Source: Verrucomicrobiota bacterium
GTDB lineage: Bacteria; Verrucomicrobiota; Verrucomicrobiia; Opitutales; Opitutaceae
Direction of reading: 5' to 3'
DNA: 20,219 bases
Assembly (NCBI GenBank): GCA_023386835.1
Contig: JAEWIY010000229.1
Span: 1-20,219 of the forward strand
Each line of letters opens with the position of its first letter. The stretch's first letter is position 1. The position numbers and the translations under genes are program-made. Positions 1-7,249 of this stretch are shown here, in pieces. The notes under the pieces were generated by a model. The model made no database searches and was not told the origin of the DNA. It saw nothing but the letters and a program-made list of their open reading frames with translations.

Positions 1-479
1 GCTGCGCCGTATTGGAGACGGCGCAGCCGGCGAAGGAAGCTTCTTCGGAATCGCCCCCGGCCGCACCGGCCGCGCCGGTGGATTCCCCCACCGCCGCAAC
101 GTCGGCGGACAAGGCTTCTGAGTCCGCCCGCGGTAGTCGGACGGGCGATACACTGTTGATCCCGGGTGGCTCCGGTTCCCGCCCGGATATGGCGGCCGCC
201 GCCCCGGCCGGATCGTCGAGCTGGATCGTGGTGCTCGGCCTGTGCGCTCTCGGCGCCGGCTGGTTCTGGTGGAAACGCCGCGCGGCGACTCCGATGGGTC
301 GGGGCAATCGTCCGCGGCAGATCGAGATCGAGGAATCGCGCCCGCTCGGCAACCGCCAGTATCTCGTCGTTGCTTCCGTTGGCTCAAAGAAGTTCCTGCT
401 CGGGATCGCTCCCGGCTCGATCCAGATGCTCGCGCCGCTGGAAGCGCAAGAGGAGCCGGCTCATGCCACGGTTCGCTGA
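1..479 (+). CDS. fliO: FliO, flagellar export gate assembly protein (5' partial)
   Basis: The reading frame is open from the first bases of the window (codon phase begins at base 3), so the N-terminus, probably a signal peptide, lies outside. The visible part is a Pro/Ala/Ser-rich periplasmic stretch of about 65 residues, one transmembrane helix (SSWIVVLGLCALGAGWFWW) followed by KRR, and a small cytoplasmic domain with the FliO-type pattern IEIEESRPLGNRQYLVVASV and KKFLLGI. FliO helps the FliP/FliR complex assemble in the inner membrane. It lies directly upstream of fliP and overlaps its start by 17 bases, as in the usual fliOPQR order. A TTG at 12 could be read as a start, but it would leave no signal sequence, so truncation by the window edge is more likely. 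The family is weakly conserved; the call rests on topology, motif and position. Confidence 0.85.
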   Translation, partial: CAVLETAQPAKEASSESPPAAPAAPVDSPTAATSADKASESARGSRTGDTLLIPGGSGSRPDMAAAAPAGSSSWIVVLGLCALGAGWFWWKRRAATPMGRGNRPRQIEIEESRPLGNRQYLVVASVGSKKFLLGIAPGSIQMLAPLEAQEEPAHATVR

Positions 480-1293
480 TTCTCTCGCCCGTCCGCGGGT
501 GTGGCGGGTCCTGCTCCCGCTCGTGGTGTTGATGTGGCTGCTGCTGCCGGAGACCGCGCTGGCCCAGGCGGCGGATGCGGCCAACGCCGCGCCCGCGCCG
601 GCGCCGACCCAGCCGGATGGCGGCTGGCGGCTCGCCATTGACTTGGAAGGGGCGGAACAGCCCGGTCGCGTGACCGTGGCGCTGCAGATCGTCATCATGA
701 TGACGCTGCTGTCGCTCGCACCTAGCCTCATCATGCTGATGACGTGCTTCACGCGCATCGTCATCGTGCTTGGTTTTGTGCGAACGGCCCTGGGTGTGCC
801 GAGCGCACCGGCCAATCAGATCATCATCGGCCTCTCCCTTTTCCTGACGTTTTTTGTCATGGGTCCGGTGCTACAACGCGCCAACGACGAGGGCCTGCAG
901 CCGTATCTCGCCGGCGAGTTGCGCACGGTGGAGGCGCTCGACCGTGCCTCCGCGCCGTTGAAAGAGTTCATGCTGCAACAAACCCGCACGCGTGACCTCG
1001 AGTTCTTCCTGCAACTCGGCCGCTTCCCGCCGACCAAGGTGCAGGATCTGCCGCTGCGCGTGGTCGTGCCGGCGTTTATCATCAGCGAACTGCAGACCGC
1101 CTTCCAGATGGGCTTCCTGCTCTTCCTGCCGTTCCTGGTAATCGATCTGCTGATCTCCTCCACGCTGATGTCGCTCGGCATGATGATGATGCCGCCCGCG
1201 ATTGTGTCGCTCCCCTTCAAGTTGCTGCTCTTTGTGCTGGTCGATGGCTGGCACCTGGTGGTGAAGAGCCTCGTCGACAGTTTTAACGGATGA
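463..1293 (+). CDS. fliP: FliP, flagellar type III export gate protein
   Basis: FliP forms the core of the export gate with FliQ and FliR. The open frame runs further upstream, but the start is placed at ATG 463 because an AGGAG ribosome binding site lies at 451-455 and the protein then begins with a good signal peptide (about residues 12-36, ending LPETALAQA), as expected for FliP. It is 276 residues long, a normal size. Family hallmarks are the hydrophobic block around 72-106 (LLSLAPSLIMLMTCFTRI), the helix 119-137, and the conserved C-terminal region 205-265 (FIISELQTAFQMGFL, VIDLLISS, MSLGMMMMPP). The stop codon overlaps the fliQ start as ATGA, pointing to translational coupling. This is one of the few genes here with a clear Shine-Dalgarno sequence. 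Confidence 0.96.
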   Translation: MPRFADSLARPRVWRVLLPLVVLMWLLLPETALAQAADAANAAPAPAPTQPDGGWRLAIDLEGAEQPGRVTVALQIVIMMTLLSLAPSLIMLMTCFTRIVIVLGFVRTALGVPSAPANQIIIGLSLFLTFFVMGPVLQRANDEGLQPYLAGELRTVEALDRASAPLKEFMLQQTRTRDLEFFLQLGRFPPTKVQDLPLRVVVPAFIISELQTAFQMGFLLFLPFLVIDLLISSTLMSLGMMMMPPAIVSLPFKLLLFVLVDGWHLVVKSLVDSFNG

Positions 1294-1559
1294 ACGCCGA
1301 AGCCGCTCTGGACATCTTCAAGTCAGTGGTCGTGTTCGCGCTGTACGTGATCAGCCCGTTCCTGCTGCTGATGCTGCTCGTCGGCCTGGTGACGAGCCTG
1401 ATCCAGTCGGTCACGAGCATCCAAGAGCAGACGCTCACGTTTGCGCCGAAGCTGCTCGCGCTGGCCGGGGCGCTCGTGGTGCTTTCGCCCTGGCTGCTGC
1501 GCTCGATCAGCGAGTTTGCCGTTTCCTGCTTCACCCGGATGGCCACGGCCGGACCGTAG
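1290..1559 (+). CDS. fliQ: FliQ, flagellar type III export gate protein
   Basis: A small membrane protein of 89 residues, the standard length, with two transmembrane helices (about 12-38 and 53-74) separated by a short polar segment with the typical pattern TSLIQSVTSIQEQTLTFAPKL. FliQ packs around the FliP-FliR gate in the inner membrane. The ATG overlaps the fliP stop (ATGA) and no Shine-Dalgarno sequence is visible, so translation probably depends on coupling to fliP. Gene order fliO-P-Q-R supports the call. Confidence 0.96.
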   Translation: MNAEAALDIFKSVVVFALYVISPFLLLMLLVGLVTSLIQSVTSIQEQTLTFAPKLLALAGALVVLSPWLLRSISEFAVSCFTRMATAGP

Positions 1560-1591
1560 TGAACCTTTGGTGACGAGACGGTCGCAAGCCC

Positions 1592-2344
1592 ATGCCCGTT
1601 GAGACCATTTATGGCGTGCTGATGGGCGCGTTGCGGGCGCTCGGGCTGGTGGCCCTGCTCCCGACGCCCGGATCGCTGCCCATGCCGCGCGTGCTGCGGG
1701 TCGCCCTCGCCGTCCTGATCGCGGGTGTGCTGGCCGGGACCTCCCGCGTGGCGCCATTGCCGGAGACGGTCGGTGGATTGGTCACGGCGGCGTTGCATGA
1801 AATGCTTTTGGGACTCGCGATGGGCTTCATTGGGCGGACGGCATTCGGGGCGGCGGAAATGGCGGGACGCTTGATCGCCAACGAAGTGGGCGTTGTCGCC
1901 TCGCCGGGCATTGATGCGCCGCGACCGGACCAGGAGCCGCTGCCGACGTTCATCTCCGCGTTCGCCGGGATGATGTTTTTTCTGCTGGGAGCGCACGAAT
2001 CCGTGCTGGCGGCTTTCGCGCGCAGTTTCGACCTGGCACCGGCGGGGGCGGCGGCCTTCAGCCCAGCGGCAGCCGAAACGGCGGTGCGGGCGACTTCGCG
2101 GCTGATTGAACTGGGCCTGCGCATTGCGGCGCCGTTCATCGCACTGAACTTCGTCGTGACATTGGGGTTCTCCATTTTGGGCCGCGCCGTGCCGAAGATG
2201 AACGTGTTCATCGCGAGCATGGCGGTCCGGGCGCTCGCCGGTATCGGCCTGCTCGCGGGAGCCGGCACGCTGATCGCGCGGTATCTGTCGAGCATCTACG
2301 ACGACATGCCGTGGTGGATACTCGAGCTGGTTGGCCGCGCCTAA
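1592..2344 (+). CDS. fliR: FliR, flagellar type III export gate protein
   Basis: FliR completes the export gate; one copy joins five FliP and four FliQ in known systems. The protein is 250 residues, slightly shorter than many FliR proteins (about 260), and almost entirely membrane-spanning. Recognisable segments are the glycine-rich stretch HEMLLGLAMGFIGRTAFGAAEMAGRL (about 69-94), the polar loop with DAPRPDQEPLPTF, and the C-terminal segment SILGRAVPKMNVFIASMAVR (about 193-212). ATG 1592 is the only sensible start: an in-frame TGA lies at 1571-1573. It follows fliQ by 32 bases. The next gene, flhB, lies 200 bases downstream behind its own predicted promoter. Confidence 0.95.
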   Translation: MPVETIYGVLMGALRALGLVALLPTPGSLPMPRVLRVALAVLIAGVLAGTSRVAPLPETVGGLVTAALHEMLLGLAMGFIGRTAFGAAEMAGRLIANEVGVVASPGIDAPRPDQEPLPTFISAFAGMMFFLLGAHESVLAAFARSFDLAPAGAAAFSPAAAETAVRATSRLIELGLRIAAPFIALNFVVTLGFSILGRAVPKMNVFIASMAVRALAGIGLLAGAGTLIARYLSSIYDDMPWWILELVGRA

Positions 2345-2389
2345 GAGGGGCGCTCTCTGACAGCTGTTGGAGCAATCCTCGACGACCCC

Positions 2390-2438
2390 CGGCAAAAACT
2401 GCCGACAGGGTTGATCACCTAGTCGGCGTTTCCTGCCG
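2390..2438. promoter_or_regulatory. Two tandem palindromic operators upstream of flhB
   Basis: Two 15-base inverted repeats of the form CGGCA-N5-TGCCG: CGGCAAAAACTGCCG at 2390-2404 and CGGCGTTTCCTGCCG at 2424-2438. Their centres are 34 bases apart, about three helical turns. They lie roughly 107 and 141 bases upstream of the predicted sigma-54 transcription start of flhB. The same pair occurs upstream of flgF. Paired palindromes at this distance from a sigma-54 promoter are typical of enhancer sites for NtrC-family activators, and flagellar activators of this family are known (FlrC, FleQ, FlbD). The identity of the binding protein is inferred; none is encoded in the window. Confidence 0.65.
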
Positions 2439-2451
2439 CACGCGTGTTGGG

Positions 2452-2475
2452 GTAAGTAAAACACGTTGTAAGTAA
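2452..2475. repeat. Direct repeat GTAAGTAA x2 between operators and promoter
   Basis: The octamer GTAAGTAA occurs at 2452-2459 and again at 2468-2475, a 16-base period, within an AT-richer patch between the operator pair and the predicted sigma-54 promoter of flhB. A DNA-bending or regulator-binding role is possible from the position, but nothing in the sequence identifies a protein. It has no counterpart upstream of flgF. Confidence 0.4.
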
Positions 2476-2511
2476 GGGATAGGCAGAGGTTTAAAATGAG
2501 GCGAGCGGAAC

Positions 2512-2529
2512 TGGCATCCGACCTGCGAT
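2512..2529 (+). promoter_or_regulatory. Predicted sigma-54 (-24/-12) promoter of flhB
   Basis: TGGCATCCGACCTGCG matches the sigma-54 pattern TGGCAC-N5-TTGC with the invariant GG (2513-2514) and GC (2525-2526) exactly ten bases apart. Two upstream palindromic operators support it, as does a near-identical element before flgF. With C2526 as -12, transcription would begin near 2538, only about seven bases before the flhB ATG. It would drive flhB through the 86-residue protein ending at 10076. The start site is predicted, not measured. Confidence 0.65.
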
Positions 2530-2544
2530 ACGCTCGGCACGCGC

Positions 2545-3660
2545 ATGGCCGACACCGACCAAGATCAAAAAACAGAACAGCCGACGGGGAAGCGGCTGCA
2601 GGAGGCCCAGGAGCGCGGGCAGTTCGCCAGGACGCCGGAAATCAACGTGGTGTTCACGCTGGCGGCGGCTTTGGGGGTTGTGGCGATGACGGCGCCGAGC
2701 GCGGCGCAAACGGTCGGTGAGTTTGCGGCGGGCATCTTCGCCAACATTCATCGAGTGCAGATCGAGAATGGTCAGGTGCCGCGCCCGTTCGGCACCGCGT
2801 TCCTCGTGGTCGGCAAGGTCATGTTGCCGGTTCTGGCCGCCACGGTCTGTGCGACCATTCTTTCGGGCGGACTCCAGAGCGGGTTCCGGATCAGCCCGAA
2901 GGCGCTCAAGATCGGTTTCGAGAAGCTGAATCCGGTGGCCGGGTTCGGACGCATTTTTTCCCAACGCACTGTCGTCCATGCGGGCGTCGACTTCCTGAAG
3001 ATGCTCGTCGTGGGTGGCGCGCTCTACCTCGCCGCGCGCATGCTGCTGCTCGATCCGCTGTTCAACGCGCCGGTCGAGGCCGCGTATCTCGGCGGTTTTA
3101 TCCAGCATTCCGTGGTGACGTTGTTCGCGCGACTGCTGCTGGCCCTGGGTTGCATTGCCGCGCTCTCGTATGCGTACGAGCGCTACAAGAACCACGAGGG
3201 CCTGAAGATGACCCGCGAGGAAGTGAAGGAGGAGCACAAGCAGGCGGAGGGTAATACGCAGGTGAAAGGCCAGATGCGCCGCATGGCCCGCCGACTCCTT
3301 CAGAAGCAGATGCTCGCAGCGGTTCCGATGGCCGACGTCATTGTCACCAACCCGACGCACTTTGCCGTCGCGCTGAAGTACGAGCGGGGCGTGGACGCCG
3401 CGCCGGTCGTTTTGGCCAAGGGCGAAAACCGTTTTGCGCGCCGCATCAAGGCGCTCGCGGCCGAACACGGGGTGCCGACGGTCGAGAACAAGCCCGTGGC
3501 GCGACTGCTGTTTGCCGTCGGCAAAGTGGGCGAGTCGATCCCGCCGGAACTCTACCAGGCCGTGGCGAGCATCCTCGCCTTCGTCTACCAGACGCACCGG
3601 CTCTACTTCCACGAACTCCGGACGCGCCGCGCCGCGGCCACGGCAACGCCCGCTGCCTAA
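2545..3660 (+). CDS. flhB: FlhB, export gate and substrate-specificity switch
   Basis: FlhB sits at the export gate and switches secretion from rod/hook to filament proteins. It has 371 residues. The N-terminus carries the family signature DQDQKTEQPTGKRLQEAQERG, which fixes the start at ATG 2545: a stop lies in frame at 2497 and no standard start codon lies between. Four transmembrane segments occupy about residues 28-210. The cytoplasmic domain holds the self-cleavage motif NPTH at residues 269-272, the same numbering as in Salmonella, so autocleavage between N269 and P270 is expected. The tail after about 355 is an Arg/Ala-rich extension. No ribosome binding site precedes the ATG, and a sigma-54-type promoter lies immediately upstream. 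flhA follows after six bases. Confidence 0.97.
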   Translation: MADTDQDQKTEQPTGKRLQEAQERGQFARTPEINVVFTLAAALGVVAMTAPSAAQTVGEFAAGIFANIHRVQIENGQVPRPFGTAFLVVGKVMLPVLAATVCATILSGGLQSGFRISPKALKIGFEKLNPVAGFGRIFSQRTVVHAGVDFLKMLVVGGALYLAARMLLLDPLFNAPVEAAYLGGFIQHSVVTLFARLLLALGCIAALSYAYERYKNHEGLKMTREEVKEEHKQAEGNTQVKGQMRRMARRLLQKQMLAAVPMADVIVTNPTHFAVALKYERGVDAAPVVLAKGENRFARRIKALAAEHGVPTVENKPVARLLFAVGKVGESIPPELYQAVASILAFVYQTHRLYFHELRTRRAAATATPAA

Positions 3661-3666
3661 TCGCTC

Positions 3667-5835
3667 ATGGCCGCCGCCCTTTCCGTTCCTGCCTGGCTTA
3701 AACGCGCCGACCTGATCTTCACCGGGGCGCTGTTTATCACGGTGCTTTTGCTGGTGGTGCCGGTGCCGCCGTTGGTCCTCGACCTGTTGCTGGCCATCAG
3801 CCTCGGCTTCTCGCTGCTGATCCTGCTGCTGATCGTTTACGTGAAGGATCCGCCGGAGTTCTCCGGGTTTCCGACTGTCCTGCTGGGCTTCACACTCTTT
3901 CGACTCGCCCTGAACATCTGCTCGACGCGGCTCATCCTGACGCGGGCCGAGGCGGGCGGGATCATCGATTCGTTCGGTCACTTCGTCATCCAGGGCAACT
4001 ACGTCGTCGGTTTCGTCGTTTTCCTCATTCTCGTGGTGATCAACTTCGTGGTGATCACGAAGGGCGCCGGCCGTATCGCCGAGGTGAGCGCTCGTTTCAC
4101 CCTCGATGCGTTGCCTGGTAAACAGATGGCGATCGATGCCGAGCTCAACGCCGGCATCATCGATGAAGTCACCGCGACGGAACGCCGCGTGAAGATCCAA
4201 AAGGAAGCGGACTTCTACGGCGCGATGGACGGTGCCTCGAAGTTTGTGCGCGGCGACGCGGTTGCCGGCATCCTGATCACCCTCGTCAACGTGCTCGGCG
4301 GTTTCGCCATTGGCGTGCTGCAGATGGATCTGTCGCTGGCGGAGGCGCTGCAGAAGTTCACCCTGCTTTCGATCGGTGACGGCCTGATCTCGCAGATCCC
4401 TGCGTTGATCGTCTCGGTTGCTGCCGGTTTGCTCGTCACGCGTGCCTCGGAAAACGGCAACCTCGGTGCGCAGGTGGGCCGCCAGCTGACGCGGTATCCG
4501 CGGGCGCTGAAGATCGTCGGCGGGATGATGATCTTTTTCGGCGTGCTCCCCGGCATGCCGATGCTGCCGTTCCTCGCGCTGGGTGGCCTGCTCTACTACG
4601 TTGGACACAATCTCCGGCGCCATCAACCGGAAGGCGAAGACAGTGCATTGCCCGACGCCGCTGCTGGAGCGCGTCCGAATGGCAAGGCTGGCGCGGCCCC
4701 GGCGGCAGCGGGCAAGCCCGGCGAGGCGCCTGCTCCGGCCGCTCCCGGCGCCGTGCCGGATGAGCTGCGCAAGCTGATCGATCAGGATACGTTCGCGATC
4801 GAGGTCGGTTATTCGCTGCTGCCGCTCGCCGACGCCAAGCAGGGTGGCGATCTGCTCGCCCGCATCACGGGTGTGCGCAAGACGCTGGCACGCGAGCGCG
4901 GGCTGATCGTGCCGCCGATCGCGGTGCGCGACAATCTTGAGCTCGAACCCAACGACTACCGATTCCTGCTGCGCGGCAAGGTCATCGGCCGCGGCAAGGT
5001 TTACGCGAACAAGTGGATGGCGATGAACGTGAGCGGCAGCAAAGTCGCGTTGCGCGGCACCGCCTGCCGCGAACCCGTCTTCGGCCTCGACGCGGTGTGG
5101 ATCGATGCCGCCGAACGCAAGGCGGCGGAGCTCAATGGATACACCGTCGTTGATTCAGCTTCGGTCATCATCACGCACCTCTCCGAACTGCTGAAGACGT
5201 CCGCCCACCTGCTGCTGGGCCGCCAGGACGTGCAGGCGTTGATCGATCACGTGAAGGCGACGCACCCGGCGCTGATCGCCGAGCTGCTGCCGGACCTCGT
5301 CAACCTCGGCATCATCCAGCGCGTCCTGCAGAACCTGCTGCGCGAAGGAGTGCCGATCCTGAGCCTGCCGGTGATCCTTGAGGGCATCGCCGACTACGCC
5401 GGTGTGACCAAGCAGCCGGAGGAGCTGAGCGAGCTCGTGCGCCGCCGGCTCGGTATGTATTTTGTTTCGCAATACGAGGCGCGCCCGGGCGTCGTGTCCG
5501 CCGTCACGCTGGATCCACGCCTCGAGCAGGTGCTTGTCAGCCGGATTCATCGCAGCCCGGGCGAGGTGGGGCTCGCGCTCGATCCGGTCCTCGGCCGACA
5601 CCTGCTGCAGGAGCTGGCGAACCGCACCCAGGCGCAGGCGGAGGCCGGCCTGCCGACGCTGATCGTGGTGGGCGCGGAACTGCGCCTCGGCTTGCGCCGC
5701 TTCCTAGAGCCGTCCTTCCCGCGGCTGACCGTGCTCTCCTATCAGGAGCTGCCGACCGCCACCGAAATCGAAAACACGGGCATCATCCCGCTGCCGGCCG
5801 CGATGGCCCGCACTGACCTGAAAGTCGCTGCTTGA
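3667..5835 (+). CDS. flhA: FlhA, major export gate protein
   Basis: FlhA forms the nonameric ring of the export apparatus, couples proton flow to secretion and docks chaperone-substrate complexes. It is 722 residues. The membrane half (about 1-315, eight helices) includes the conserved region around 67-165 with FPTVLLGFTLFRLALNI, VVINFVVITKGAGRIAEVSA and RFTLDALPGKQMAIDAEL. An Ala/Pro/Gly-rich linker of about 40 residues (325-365) leads to the cytoplasmic domain (365-722), which contains PPIAVRDNLELEPNDYR and the conserved TVLSYQELP near the end. The linker is unusually rich in alanine, otherwise the protein is standard. There is no Shine-Dalgarno sequence at ATG 3667; flhB ends six bases upstream. 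Confidence 0.97.
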   Translation: MAAALSVPAWLKRADLIFTGALFITVLLLVVPVPPLVLDLLLAISLGFSLLILLLIVYVKDPPEFSGFPTVLLGFTLFRLALNICSTRLILTRAEAGGIIDSFGHFVIQGNYVVGFVVFLILVVINFVVITKGAGRIAEVSARFTLDALPGKQMAIDAELNAGIIDEVTATERRVKIQKEADFYGAMDGASKFVRGDAVAGILITLVNVLGGFAIGVLQMDLSLAEALQKFTLLSIGDGLISQIPALIVSVAAGLLVTRASENGNLGAQVGRQLTRYPRALKIVGGMMIFFGVLPGMPMLPFLALGGLLYYVGHNLRRHQPEGEDSALPDAAAGARPNGKAGAAPAAAGKPGEAPAPAAPGAVPDELRKLIDQDTFAIEVGYSLLPLADAKQGGDLLARITGVRKTLARERGLIVPPIAVRDNLELEPNDYRFLLRGKVIGRGKVYANKWMAMNVSGSKVALRGTACREPVFGLDAVWIDAAERKAAELNGYTVVDSASVIITHLSELLKTSAHLLLGRQDVQALIDHVKATHPALIAELLPDLVNLGIIQRVLQNLLREGVPILSLPVILEGIADYAGVTKQPEELSELVRRRLGMYFVSQYEARPGVVSAVTLDPRLEQVLVSRIHRSPGEVGLALDPVLGRHLLQELANRTQAQAEAGLPTLIVVGAELRLGLRRFLEPSFPRLTVLSYQELPTATEIENTGIIPLPAAMARTDLKVAA

Positions 5836-5849
5836 GCGCCCGTTCTTCC

Positions 5850-6878
5850 ATGGCTGCCACTCCTCAACCTGCTCCTGACGCTCGCCCCGGCACTTTCCGG
5901 CTGGTGGTGCGCTCGGCCGAGGAGGCGGTCCAGGCGATCCGCTCGCAACTGGGTGAACATGCCCGCGTCCTGTCGGTGCAGACGCTGCCGCAGTCGGGCT
6001 GGTCGCGCCTGGTGTCGTCCCCGAAGTTTGAAGTGATCGCCGAAGTGCCGGAGCCCACTCCCGAGCCGCCGCCGGCACCTTTGCCGATTGCGACCGCCGG
6101 GGCGGCGCGCCGCGCCTACGGCACCCGCGAGACGGAGCCGGCGGAACGTCTGCCGGGTGTGCTGCGTCGCGCCGGTTTTTCCGAGCAGTTCGTCAGCCGG
6201 CTGGCTGCCACCACCAACCGCGAGGACGGGCGTGAGCGTCCGCTGCACGAGGCGCTGGTGGAGCTGGGTCGTGACTTGCGCCAGACGCTGGCCGCTGTCC
6301 CCGCCAAACCACTACCGAATCGCGTCGCGTTTCTCGGCTCCGCCGGGGTGGGGCGGACCACCGCCCTATGCAAGTGGATGTCGAACCAGGTTTTTGAGGC
6401 CGGGCGCACGGGCATGGTGTGGAAGGTCGAATTCGACCGTCCGAATCCCACGGCGGCACTCGATGTGTTTTCCGAGGCCCTGGGTGTGCCGATGGCGCAC
6501 TACACGCCCGGCCTGCCGGCCACGTCGGAGGGTTTCCTGTTGGCCGATCTGCCGGCCTTGTCGCGACGCGGTGGAGACGCGAATCGCGCCATCCACGAGT
6601 TTCTGGAGCGGGAACGCTTCACCGGGCGCGTGCTCGTGCTCAACGCGGCTTACGACATGGAGGCACTGCAAGCGGCTTGCGCGGCCGGACTCGAACTCGG
6701 CGCCACGCACCTCGTGCTGACGCACCTCGACGAGGTCGCGCGCTGGGGCCGGCTGTGGGACTTCCTCCTGCAGGGCAAACTCACGCCGCTGTTTCTTTCC
6801 ACGGGTCCCGGCCTGGCCGGTGACCTCGAAACCGACGTCATCGGATCGTTGATCCGCCACACGCTGCCCGGAGCCTGA
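5850..6878 (+). CDS. flhF: FlhF-like SRP-type GTPase with altered GTPase motifs
   Basis: FlhF normally marks the pole or sets flagellar number through GTP-dependent dimerisation and is encoded just after flhA, as here. The protein has 342 residues: an N-terminal segment (TFRLVVRSAEEAVQAIRSQLG, residues 15-35) typical of FlhF, a Pro/Ala linker (about 66-85), a helical N domain (about 100-150) and a G domain (158-342). The G domain follows the SRP-GTPase layout, but each motif is changed: the P-loop is GSAGVGRTT (163-171) with Arg in place of the catalytic Lys; the DTYR-GA-EQL motif is EFDRPNPTAALDVF (194-207); DTAGR is DLPALS (233-238); TKLDE is THLDE (291-295). The G5 region STGPGLAGDLE (317-327) is retained. 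GTP hydrolysis is therefore doubtful. ATG 5850 is preferred over TTG 5832, which overlaps the flhA stop. Confidence 0.85.
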   Translation: MAATPQPAPDARPGTFRLVVRSAEEAVQAIRSQLGEHARVLSVQTLPQSGWSRLVSSPKFEVIAEVPEPTPEPPPAPLPIATAGAARRAYGTRETEPAERLPGVLRRAGFSEQFVSRLAATTNREDGRERPLHEALVELGRDLRQTLAAVPAKPLPNRVAFLGSAGVGRTTALCKWMSNQVFEAGRTGMVWKVEFDRPNPTAALDVFSEALGVPMAHYTPGLPATSEGFLLADLPALSRRGGDANRAIHEFLERERFTGRVLVLNAAYDMEALQAACAAGLELGATHLVLTHLDEVARWGRLWDFLLQGKLTPLFLSTGPGLAGDLETDVIGSLIRHTLPGA

Positions 6879-6880
6879 CG

Positions 6881-7225
6881 ATGCGCTTCGTATTCCTCAC
6901 TTTCGGCTTTCTCGGATTTGCGCTGGTCGCACTCGCCGGATTTTCCGCGCATCGGGCACCCGATCTGGTGCTGCGCGATGCCGCGATCGGTTGTGTGGTC
7001 GCCGCGCTCCTCGGCCGCTGGTTCTGGCGCGTCCTCCAGAACGCGGCTATCCAGACCGCCAATGCACGTCGCGCGGCCGCCGAAGCCGCTGCGGAAGCCG
7101 AGGCGGCCCAGAACCGCAAGGACGTGCGCACCGCGGCTGTCGCCGCTGCCAATGCCGCCGCGGCCACTCCGCGTCCCAGCGGCCCTCCCGCCGCTCCCAC
7201 CGCCGCCGTCGCCGGCGCGCGCTGA
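6881..7225 (+). CDS. Small alanine-rich two-helix membrane protein, unknown function
   Basis: A 114-residue protein I do not recognise. It has two hydrophobic helices (about 4-22 and 33-52), then a long alanine-rich charged helix (about 53-96, with repeated AEAAAEAEAAQNRK-like composition) and a Pro/Ala-rich tail. It starts two bases after the flhF stop, with a GGAG ribosome binding site (6869-6872) inside the end of flhF, and lies between flhF and fliA. That slot usually holds flhG (fleN/ylxH), a ParA/MinD-type ATPase; this protein has no Walker motif and cannot be FlhG. Membrane anchoring with a cytoplasmic coiled coil is likely from composition; a role with FlhF is only suggested by position. 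Confidence 0.75.
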   Translation: MRFVFLTFGFLGFALVALAGFSAHRAPDLVLRDAAIGCVVAALLGRWFWRVLQNAAIQTANARRAAAEAAAEAEAAQNRKDVRTAAVAAANAAAATPRPSGPPAAPTAAVAGAR

Positions 7226-7249
7226 CTTTAATTCACCCCCCAGCTGATC

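Noticed and set aside
166..462. Upstream extension of the fliP frame
   Set aside because: The extra residues lie within fliO in another frame and would remove the signal peptide from the N-terminus; ATG 463 has an AGGAG site.
2491..4626. Very long minus-strand open frame opposite flhB and flhA
   Set aside because: It is a shadow of high GC codon use: its product is His/Arg/Gln/Glu-rich low-complexity and the + strand genes are certain.
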